DNA of 64,000 nt from the NCBI RefSeq assembly GCF_006335115.1, contig NZ_VDMJ01000003.1:144497-208496 (forward strand). The letters run 5' to 3'. This DNA is from Streptomyces sp. NP160. GTDB lineage: Bacteria; Actinomycetota; Actinomycetes; Actinomycetales; Quadrisphaeraceae. The position numbers and the translations under genes were made by a program. Shown piece after piece: positions 58,237 through 64,000 of the stretch. A model generated the notes under the pieces. It ran no database searches. It was not told the DNA's origin and saw nothing but the letters and a program-made list of their open reading frames with translations. Every line of letters starts with the position of its first letter. The first letter of the stretch is position 1.

Positions 58237-59664
58237 TCAGACCCTCCCGGCCCAGGTCATGGAGCTCGCGTACCGCACGCCGGTCTCCCGCACGTCCAGC
58301 CCGGCGCGGGGCGCCTCGACCATCTCCCCGCCGCCGGCGTAGATCGCCACGTGGTAGACGGTGGAGGGGTCGTCCGGGTCCGTGCCGTAGAAGATCAGGT
58401 CCCCCGGGCGCAGGTCGTCGTAGGAGATCTTCCGGACCGCCCGGTACTGCTGCGAGGAGGTGCGCGGCAGGGACACGCCCGCCGCCCGGTAGGCGGCGCC
58501 GGTCAGGCCGGAGCAGTCCCAGCTGTCGGGTCCGGTGCCACCCCACTCGTAGGGGTCGCCGATCTGCGTGCGCGCCCAGGCCAGCGCCGAGGCGGCCTGG
58601 GAGGAGCTGGCGGAGGAGCTGCCCGCGGGCACCGGCGCAGACCCGCCGGAGGACCCGCTGCCGGAGGACCCGGACGCGCTCGAGGAGCCGCTGCCGGACG
58701 CACCCGACCCGCCCCCCGAGCGCGACGGAGCAGAGGAGCCCGAGCCGCCGGACGAGCTCGACGACGACGAGCCGGCGGGTCCGGCGGACGCCTGGCGACG
58801 GGCGCGGTCGGCGCGGGCCGCGGCGTCGGCGGCGGCTGCGGCCTGCGCGGCCAGCCCGGCCTGGCGCTGGGCGGCCAGCGCGGTGCTGATCCCCTGCAGC
58901 TGCGCGAGCTGGGCCACCAGCTCGGTGCTGCGCTGCTGGGTGGTGGCGACCATGGCGGTCGCGGTGCCGGCGGCGCTGCTGGCGGCGTCGCGGGCCTCGG
59001 TGGCCGCGGTCGCGGCCTCCTGCTGCTGCTCCAGGGCCCGGACGGACTGCTGCTGCAGCAGCGAGGCCACCGACTCGGCGGCGCGCAGCTGCTCGTAGGC
59101 GTGGTCGGCGCTCTGGGAGACGGCGTCGAGCAGGGCCGCCCGGTCCAGGAGGTCCTGCGGGCCGTCGGCCGACATGAAGGCCGAGACGCGGTCCAGCCCA
59201 CCGCCGCTGCGGTAGCTGCCGGCGGCCAGCCGGCCGACGGCGGCTCGGGCCTCACCGGCGCGCGCCCGGGCGTCTGCGGCCTCCGCCCCAGCCGCCTGCG
59301 CGGCGGTGGTGCGGGTGGCGAGCTCGGCCTCGGCGGCGTCGTAGGCCTCGGCGGCCAGGGCGGCCTGGACCTGGGCGGCCTCCAGCGCGGCCTGCGCGGC
59401 CTCCAGCTGGGCCCGCACGGCGGCGACCTGCCCGGCCTTGTCGCCGGCGGCTGCGCGGGCGGCGTCGACCTGGGCCTGGCTGGGGGTTCGAGGAGCGGCG
59501 GCGGCGGGACCGGAGCCGGTGGGCTGCAGGCCCAGGGCGAGCCCGACGACGAGCAGGGCGCCGGTGGTGCGGGCCGCGCGGGTGCGGCCCCCGCGGCGCT
59601 GCGCAGCAGGAGCGGCCGGGCCCGCCGCAGGCAGGCGTCCGCTGTCAGAGCTGCATCCGTGCAC
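58237..59664 (-). CDS. NlpC/P60 (C40) peptidoglycan hydrolase with coiled coil
   Basis: The 475-residue secreted enzyme has an N-terminal signal (TTGALLVVGLALGLQPTGSG then AAAAP), a long Ala/Gln-rich coiled coil (about 60-290) and a Ser/Gly low-complexity linker (about 295-345). The C-terminal NlpC/P60 domain has the catalytic Cys in DSWDCSGLTGAAYRAAG and His in YHVAIYAGGGEMVEAP. It resembles RipA/RipB-type cell-separation endopeptidases. GTG at 59662-59664 has no clear ribosome site and the true start may differ by a few codons. Confidence 0.93.
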   Translation of the reverse strand: MHGCSSDSGRLPAAGPAAPAAQRRGGRTRAARTTGALLVVGLALGLQPTGSGPAAAAPRTPSQAQVDAARAAAGDKAGQVAAVRAQLEAAQAALEAAQVQAALAAEAYDAAEAELATRTTAAQAAGAEAADARARAGEARAAVGRLAAGSYRSGGGLDRVSAFMSADGPQDLLDRAALLDAVSQSADHAYEQLRAAESVASLLQQQSVRALEQQQEAATAATEARDAASSAAGTATAMVATTQQRSTELVAQLAQLQGISTALAAQRQAGLAAQAAAAADAAARADRARRQASAGPAGSSSSSSSGGSGSSAPSRSGGGSGASGSGSSSASGSSGSGSSGGSAPVPAGSSSASSSQAASALAWARTQIGDPYEWGGTGPDSWDCSGLTGAAYRAAGVSLPRTSSQQYRAVRKISYDDLRPGDLIFYGTDPDDPSTVYHVAIYAGGGEMVEAPRAGLDVRETGVRYASSMTWAGRV

Positions 59665-59790
59665 GCTGGTGCATCGGCGGTCCGCGGTGCCGCCTTGAGC
59701 GGTGGCGCGCGGGTCCGAGCAGGGCGGAGGTGCTGCTCAGGCGGCGCCGGGCGGCGGTCCGGCCGCGGGGCGCGCCAGCCGGGTGGGACC

Positions 59791-60261
59791 TCAGTCGGTC
59801 GGCGCGACCTCGGGTGCGTCCTCGGCGGGGGAGGGCAGCGCGTTGAAGCGGCCGAGCAGTCCGGCGAGCAGCTCGACGTCGTCCTCGGTCCAGGAGGAGA
59901 GGCGCTCGAGGAAGTGCGCGCGGCGCACGGCCTGCACGCGCTCGACCTGCTCGCGCCCCGACGGCGTGAGCCGGACCAGCTGGGCGCGGGCGTCGTCGGC
60001 GTCGCGCGAGCGCTCGATGAGGCCCAGGCGCTCCAGGGTGGCCAGCTGCCGCGAGATGGTGGGCTTGCCGATGCCCAGGTAGCTGGCGAGGTCCGTCGCC
60101 CGGGCGCCGTCGGAGGAGAGGACGCGCAGCAGCAGCCCGTAGGCGCCGGGCTCCAGCTCGGGGTGCAGGTCGCGCGCCAGCTGCCCGGAGATCCCGCGGG
60201 CTCGGCGCAGCAGGACCGCGAACTCGCGCTCGAGGTGCTCAGCAGCTCCAGGGCTCACCAT
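59791..60261 (-). CDS. MarR-family transcriptional regulator
   Basis: The 156-residue product has the MarR fold: EPGAYGLLLRVLSSDGARAT, DLASYLGIGKPTISRQLATL and ERLGLIERSRDADDARAQLV, with a C-terminal dimer helix. ATG at 60259-60261 lies 6 bases after CATGAT and has no ribosome site. It is divergent from the siderophore-interacting protein gene, 75 bases between starts, so it may regulate that gene; the ligand is unknown. Confidence 0.92.
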   Translation of the reverse strand: MVSPGAAEHLEREFAVLLRRARGISGQLARDLHPELEPGAYGLLLRVLSSDGARATDLASYLGIGKPTISRQLATLERLGLIERSRDADDARAQLVRLTPSGREQVERVQAVRRAHFLERLSSWTEDDVELLAGLLGRFNALPSPAEDAPEVAPTD

Positions 60262-60317
60262 GCCCCGATCATGTCAGGGGACGGGGTGGGCAGCAGGCCT
60301 GGCCCTCGAGCAGCCGG

Positions 60318-60336
60318 TGAGGTTAGCCTGCCCTTC
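60318..60336. promoter_or_regulatory. Candidate IdeR/DtxR iron box overlapping a leaderless -10
   Basis: TGAGGTTAGCCTGCCCTTC matches 14 of 19 bases of the iron box TTAGGTTAGCCTAACCTAA. It contains TAGCCT, which lies 7 bases before the ATG of the siderophore-interacting protein. Confidence 0.65.
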
Positions 60337-61275
60337 ATGGACGCCCCCGCCTACCGGACCTTCGCGGTGGAGGTCAGCCGCGTGCAGCGGCTCTGCCCGA
60401 GCTTCGTGCGCATCACCTTCAGCGGCGACGACCTGGTGGGCTTCGGGGCGTGCGGCGCCGACCAGCGGATCAAGGTGGTGCTGCCCGCCCCCGGGACCAC
60501 CGCGGCGCACCTGGTGGAGACCTGCCGCGGCTGGGGCGATGACTGGTACCCGCACTGGCTCCGGGCCCCCGAGGACTCGCGGCCGCTGCTGCGCACCTAC
60601 ACCGTGCGCGCCGCGAGGCCGTCGCGCGGCGAGGTCGACGTCGACTTCGTCCTCCACGGCACCGGGAGCGCGCCGGGCCACGGCAGCGGTCCCGCCTCGC
60701 GCTGGGCGGCCGGCGCCCGCACCGGCGACCGCCTCGTGGTGGTCGGTCCGGACCGCCCCGGCCAGGGGCGCGCCTGGGGCCGCGAGTGGGCTCCCCCGCC
60801 CGGTGGCCGCCTGCTGCTGGCCGGCGACGAGACCGCGGTGCCGGCCGTCTGCGCGGTCCTGGAGGCGCTCGAGCCGGAGGCGGCGCTGCGCACGGTGGCC
60901 CTGCTCGAGGTGCCCTGCCCCGAGGACGCCCTGCAGCCGGTCGCCTCCGGCGGCGCGCAGGTGCGCTGGCTGCCGCGGCGCGGCCCGCTGGGCGAGGCTC
61001 CGCACGGCTCCCTGCTGGTGGGGGCCGTGGCCTCCCTGCTCGCCGGCCAGCGGCCCGTGGCCCTGGACCGCCGGGACGCGCAGGACGACGACGTGGACCT
61101 CGACCTGCTCTGGGACGTCCCCGAGGCCGTGGGCAGCGGCGACCTCTACGCGTGGGTGGCCGGCGAGGCGGGCGTGGTCCGGGACGTGCGGCGCCTGGTG
61201 AAGGCAGCCGGGCTGCCGAAGGCGTCGCTGGCCGCGATGGGCTACTGGCGCGCGGGGCGCACCGAGGCCGCCTGA
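60337..61275 (+). CDS. Siderophore-interacting FAD/NADPH ferric reductase
   Basis: The 312-residue product resembles ViuB/FscN-type siderophore-interacting proteins that release iron from imported ferric siderophores. Motifs: FVRITFSGDDLVGFGACGAD (FAD domain), RTYTVRAARPSRGEVDVDFVLHGTG split around the isoalloxazine site, GGRLLLAGDETAVPAVCAVL (NADPH) and the C-terminal GYWRAGRTE. ATG at 60337 has no ribosome site; the upstream -10 overlaps an iron box, so expression should rise when iron is scarce. Confidence 0.93.
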   Translation: MDAPAYRTFAVEVSRVQRLCPSFVRITFSGDDLVGFGACGADQRIKVVLPAPGTTAAHLVETCRGWGDDWYPHWLRAPEDSRPLLRTYTVRAARPSRGEVDVDFVLHGTGSAPGHGSGPASRWAAGARTGDRLVVVGPDRPGQGRAWGREWAPPPGGRLLLAGDETAVPAVCAVLEALEPEAALRTVALLEVPCPEDALQPVASGGAQVRWLPRRGPLGEAPHGSLLVGAVASLLAGQRPVALDRRDAQDDDVDLDLLWDVPEAVGSGDLYAWVAGEAGVVRDVRRLVKAAGLPKASLAAMGYWRAGRTEAA

Positions 61276-61280
61276 CGCGG

Positions 61281-61336
61281 TCCGCTGGTCCGCTGGTCCG
61301 CTGGTCCGCTGGTCCGCTGGTCCGCTGGTCCGCTGG
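61281..61336. repeat. 8-bp tandem repeat, seven copies
   Basis: Seven perfect copies of TCCGCTGG lie 6 bases after the stop of the siderophore-interacting gene and before the convergent phosphatase gene. It is a likely variable-number repeat. Confidence 0.95.
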
Positions 61337-61344
61337 TCAGGGCC

Positions 61345-62016
61345 TCACCACATCACGGGCTCGGCCGCCGGACCGGACTCCTCCACCGGCGCGGTGGGGG
61401 CGCCGAAGGGCTCGCCCGCGTAGCTGACGGTCCGCCAGCCCTGCCACGGGTCGCCCTCGACCACGACGACCCCCGTGTTGAGCAGGGGGTTGGACGCGGC
61501 GAAGTCCGCGCCCACGCCGGCGCGCGCCGCCACCCACGCCCGGATGGCGCCGCCGTGGCTGACCACCACGGCCGCGCCGTCGTCACCGGCCGCGGCGACC
61601 GAGGCGGCGGCGGCTCCGACGCCGGCGTCGATGCGGGCCAGCACCTCGTGCCCGGTGGGGCCGCCGGGCAGGTGCGCGCCCGGGTCGCCGGCGGCCCAGG
61701 CGAAGGCCACGCGCAGGTACTCGCGCACCGACTCCTCGTCGGTGCGGCCCTCGAGGTCCCCGGCGTCCAGCTCGCGCAGGCCGTCGTGCACCTGGACCGC
61801 CAGGCCGCGGTCGTGGGCCAGCGGCGTGGCGGTGAGCTGCGCCCTCGCCGCGCTGGAGGCCCACAGGGCGTCGACGCGCTCGTGCCGCAGGGTGACCACC
61901 AGGGCGCGCGCCTGCTCCTCGCCCAGCGGCGTCAGCCCGGGCCCGGGCGTCTTCGTGTCGAGCTTGTGGACCAGGTTGGACGGGGTCTGGCCGTGGCGGA
62001 CGAGGATCAGCCTCAC
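61345..62016 (-). CDS. Histidine phosphatase superfamily protein
   Basis: The 223-residue product is a phosphoglycerate-mutase-like phosphatase: LILVRHGQTPSNLVHKLDT (phospho-His), TPLGEEQARALVVTLRH, LRELDAGDLEGRTDEE and VVVSHGGAIRAWV (second His). The substrate is not evident. GTG at 62014-62016 overlaps the HxlR stop by 4 bases, so the pair is an operon. The phosphatase stop lies 8 bases from the octamer repeat. Confidence 0.92.
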   Translation of the reverse strand: MRLILVRHGQTPSNLVHKLDTKTPGPGLTPLGEEQARALVVTLRHERVDALWASSAARAQLTATPLAHDRGLAVQVHDGLRELDAGDLEGRTDEESVREYLRVAFAWAAGDPGAHLPGGPTGHEVLARIDAGVGAAAASVAAAGDDGAAVVVSHGGAIRAWVAARAGVGADFAASNPLLNTGVVVVEGDPWQGWRTVSYAGEPFGAPTAPVEESGPAAEPVMW

Positions 62017-62438
62017 GCGCCGACCCTCCCACGGGCGGGCACCGCCGCGCCCGCCCGGCCCTCGTGCCCGGCCCGCGCCGCCAGCACCTCGGGCACGGAG
62101 TCCTCGAGGACCTCGACCAGGGCCCGGAGGCGCTCGGCGATGCGCTGGCCCAGCGGCGTCAGCGTGTACTCGACGTGCGGCGGGATGCTCGTCACCACCT
62201 CGCGCGCCACGAGGCCGTCGCGCTCGAGCGCCTGGAGGGTCTGCGACAGCATCTTCTCGCTCACGCCGTCCACGCGGCGCCGCAGCGCGCCGAAGCGCGC
62301 GGTGCCGTCGGCCAGGGCGAGCACGGCCAGGGTGCCCCAGCGCCCGGTGACGTCGGCCAGGAGCGAGCGCGAGGGGCAGGCCCGGGCGAAGACGTCGACG
62401 ACGAGGGCCTGGTCGTCGTCCTCGGTGGTCGCGCTCAC
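62013..62438 (-). CDS. HxlR-family transcriptional regulator
   Basis: The 141-residue winged-helix product has the HxlR pattern CPSRSLLADVTGRWGTLAVL, then FGALRRRVDGVSEKMLSQTL and REVVTSIPPHVEYTLTPLGQ. The cysteine near residue 21 is at the place where YodB/HypR-type members sense thiol or quinone stress. GTG at 62436-62438 is leaderless-like (TAGCAT, 6 bases). It is divergent from an NmrA-like oxidoreductase with a palindrome between. Confidence 0.93.
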   Translation of the reverse strand: MSATTEDDDQALVVDVFARACPSRSLLADVTGRWGTLAVLALADGTARFGALRRRVDGVSEKMLSQTLQALERDGLVAREVVTSIPPHVEYTLTPLGQRIAERLRALVEVLEDSVPEVLAARAGHEGRAGAAVPARGRVGA

Positions 62439-62444
62439 GCGCCG

Positions 62445-62450
62445 ATGCTA
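62445..62450 (-). promoter_or_regulatory. -10 element of a leaderless promoter (HxlR)
   Basis: TAGCAT on the minus strand lies 6 bases before the GTG at 62438. Confidence 0.55.
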
Positions 62451-62469
62451 CTGCGCGGCGGAACCGCTT

Positions 62470-62490
62470 GCACTTACCTTTGGTTAGTGC
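62470..62490. promoter_or_regulatory. HxlR-type operator
   Basis: GCACTTACC and GGTTAGTGC flank TTT as an inverted repeat with 8 of 9 positions paired. It lies in the divergent gap, 46 bases before the oxidoreductase start, and the ACTTAC half-site resembles known HxlR sites. Confidence 0.72.
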
Positions 62491-62536
62491 TGCATGATGG
62501 GAGGCGCAGTCGAGAGATCCACCCGAGGAGGACGCT

Positions 62537-63394
62537 GTGCCCACCTACGCCGTCACCGGAGCCACCGGCCCGTTCGGCCACCACGCCGTGGAGGAGCTGC
62601 TGCGCCGCGGCACCGCCCCGGGCGACGTCGTCGCCCTGGTCCGCAACCCCGCCAGGGCCGCCGACCTGGCCGAGCGAGGCGTCGTGGTCCGCGAGTTCGA
62701 CTACGACCGCCCGGAGACCCTCGCGCCGGCCCTGGCCGGCGTCGACGCCCTGCTCCTCGTCTCCGGCAGCGCCATCGGGCAGCGCGAGCGCCAGCACGGG
62801 GCCGTCATCGACGCCGCCGTCGCCGCCGGGGTGGGCCGGATCGCCTACACCTCGGTGCTGCGCGCCGACAGCACGGACCTGCCGGTCGCCCCCGAGCACG
62901 TCGCCACCGAGCGCCTGCTCGCCGCCTCGGGCATCCCCACCGCGCTGCTGCGCAACGGCTGGTACACGGAGAACTACGCCGGCCTGCTCGGCCAGGCGGA
63001 GGCCACCGGCTCGATCGCCAGCGCCACGCGCGGAGCCTCGGTGAGCCCCGCCACCCGGGCCGACCTCGCCGCCGCAGCCGCCGCGGCCCTCCTGGACGAG
63101 ACCAGCGCCGGGCGCACCTACGAGCTGGGCGGCCCGTCCTTCACGCTGGACGAGCTGGCCGCCGCCTCCTCCCGCGTCCTGGGCCGCGAGGTGGTGCACC
63201 ACGAGGTCACCCCCGAGCAGCTGTCCGAGGGCCTGGTCGCCGCGGGGCTCGACGAGGGCACCGCCGGCTTCCTGGTCGCCGTCGACGTCGCCACCGCCGG
63301 CGGCGCGCTGCAGGTCGACACCGCCGACCTGCAGGAGCTCCTCGGCCGCCCGGCCACCGGGCTGGACAAGGCCCTGCGGGCCGCACGCCCCTGA
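62537..63394 (+). CDS. NmrA-like NAD(P)-dependent oxidoreductase (QOR2-type)
   Basis: The 285-residue product is an atypical short-chain dehydrogenase: TYAVTGATGPFGHHAVEELL, VVALVRNPARAADLAERGVV, LLLVSGSAIGQRERQHGAVI, RIAYTSVLRADST and IPTALLRNGWYTENYAG. It resembles E. coli QOR2, an NADPH-quinone reductase, and such genes are typically repressed by HxlR/QorR regulators under quinone or diamide stress. GTG at 62537 follows GAGGAGG. Confidence 0.9.
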   Translation: MPTYAVTGATGPFGHHAVEELLRRGTAPGDVVALVRNPARAADLAERGVVVREFDYDRPETLAPALAGVDALLLVSGSAIGQRERQHGAVIDAAVAAGVGRIAYTSVLRADSTDLPVAPEHVATERLLAASGIPTALLRNGWYTENYAGLLGQAEATGSIASATRGASVSPATRADLAAAAAAALLDETSAGRTYELGGPSFTLDELAAASSRVLGREVVHHEVTPEQLSEGLVAAGLDEGTAGFLVAVDVATAGGALQVDTADLQELLGRPATGLDKALRAARP

Positions 63395-63402
63395 CGCCGC
63401 CT

Positions 63403-63428
63403 CCCCCGGCGGCGCCCGCCGCCGGGGG
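63403..63428. terminator. GC stem between convergent genes
   Basis: CCCCCGGCGGCG and CGCCGCCGGGGG pair across a very short loop, between the oxidoreductase and response-regulator stops. Confidence 0.7.
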
Positions 63429-63429
63429 G

Positions 63430-64000
63430 TCAGGCCCCCGTCGCCCGCAGGTAGGCCACGGCCGCCAGCACCCGTCGGTGGTCGGCCTGCGACGGCGGCA
63501 GCCCGAGCTTGGTGAAGATGCTCGCCACGTGCTTCTCCACGGCCCCCTCGGAGACCACGAGGGCGTCGCGGATGGCGGCGTTCGACCGGCCCTCGGCCAC
63601 CAGCGCGAGCACCTCGCGCTCGCGGGGGGTGAGCGCTGCCAGCGGGTCGTCACGACGCCGGCGCGCCAGCAGCTGCGCGACCACTTCTGGGTCGAGGGAC
63701 GTCCCACCTGCGGCGACGGCGTCCAGCGCGCTCGTGAGGGCGTCGAGGTCCGCCACCCGGTCCTTGAGCAGGTAGGCCACGCCGCCGCGCCCGTCACCGA
63801 GGAGGTCCGCGGCGTAGGAGGCCTCGACGTACTGCGAGAGCACCACCACCGCCAGGCCCGGCCGGAGGCGCCTGGCCTCGACAGCGGCGCGCAGGCCGTC
63901 GTCGGTGTGGCCCGGCGGCATCCTCACGTCGACGACGGCGACGTCGGGCGCGTGCTCCACGACGGCACGGAGCAGGGACGGGGCGTCGCCGACGGCGGCG
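63430..64000 (-). CDS. NarL/LuxR-family response regulator, 5' end cut off
   Basis: The visible ~189 residues are the receiver domain, with the phospho-acceptor Asp in DVAVVDVRMPPGHTDDGL and the switch Lys in VAYLLKDRV, and a C-terminal LuxR HTH (LTPREREVLALVAEGRSN, VVSEGAVEKHVASIFTKLG). The reading frame stays open to the right edge, so the start codon and probably a sensor kinase gene lie beyond it. Targets and signal are unknown. Confidence 0.94.
   Translation of the reverse strand, partial: AAVGDAPSLLRAVVEHAPDVAVVDVRMPPGHTDDGLRAAVEARRLRPGLAVVVLSQYVEASYAADLLGDGRGGVAYLLKDRVADLDALTSALDAVAAGGTSLDPEVVAQLLARRRRDDPLAALTPREREVLALVAEGRSNAAIRDALVVSEGAVEKHVASIFTKLGLPPSQADHRRVLAAVAYLRATGA

Noticed and set aside
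59640..59790. A c-di-AMP (ydaO) riboswitch before the NlpC/P60 gene
   Set aside because: Riboswitches of this type precede such genes in other actinobacteria, but I could not find the conserved core here.

Overview
The window is a gene-dense stretch of chromosome from a very GC-rich actinobacterium. The evidence is the base composition, the heavy use of GTG starts, and actinobacterial marker genes: Lsr2, the tiny basic ribosomal protein bS22 beside an excisionase-like regulator, DisA, a Rex-hemA-hemC-hemD-hemB operon, a DUF2342 metalloprotease, DUF3180, DUF2520 and a deazaflavin-type nitroreductase. The genus cannot be read from the sequence; a Kineosporiaceae-like or Micrococcales-like organism is a guess. 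I found no rRNA, tRNA, CRISPR array, insertion sequence or prophage, and no gene-free gap longer than 300 bases.

Layout. 1-14.9 kb: a truncated transglutaminase-like gene, hemL, and a block of small stress and transport genes with their own regulators (membrane protein, ferritin-like/VIT protein, MarR with YceI, TetR with nitroreductase, VanY-like peptidase, Hsp20). Then comes the leftward operon rex-hemA-hemC-hemD-hemB for C5-pathway haem synthesis, followed by a glutaredoxin and bS22. 15-30.5 kb: an HTH regulator, AcuC deacetylase, a sugar isomerase/epimerase, and an arabinose catabolic block (LacI regulator, araD, araA). Next are radA-disA and a PhoD-like phosphatase, then a sugar ABC transporter (binding protein, ATPase, permease). 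30.8-43.9 kb: mutY, an ArgA-like acetyltransferase, clpC, lsr2, lysS, panC with a DUF2520 gene, two methyltransferases and a pair of PH-domain membrane proteins. 44-58.2 kb: an osmoprotectant ABC transporter with its ATPase divergent, then the leftward chain tilS-hpt, ftsH-folE-folP-folBK-DUF3180, the DUF2342 protease, a PBP4-type carboxypeptidase and ppa. 58.2-64 kb: an NlpC/P60 peptidase, a MarR regulator, a siderophore-interacting protein, a histidine phosphatase with HxlR and its divergent oxidoreductase, and a truncated response regulator.

How it fits together. The clearest regulatory signal is a 14-bp palindrome (TGTGAGCGCTCACA, and its near twin TGTGAACGCTCACA) in front of araDA and, 11 kb away, in front of the ChvE-type sugar-binding protein. 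It suggests that one LacI-type repressor controls both uptake and catabolism of arabinose. The second strong pattern is leaderless transcription: at least 14 genes have TANNNT placed 6 or 7 bases before their GTG or ATG, with no Shine-Dalgarno sequence. This includes both genes of a divergent transporter pair whose predicted 5' ends overlap. Candidate sites for Rex, HspR, ClgR, IdeR, TetR, MarR and HxlR type regulators sit beside the expected genes. All product calls come from reading protein motifs by eye; no database search was run.
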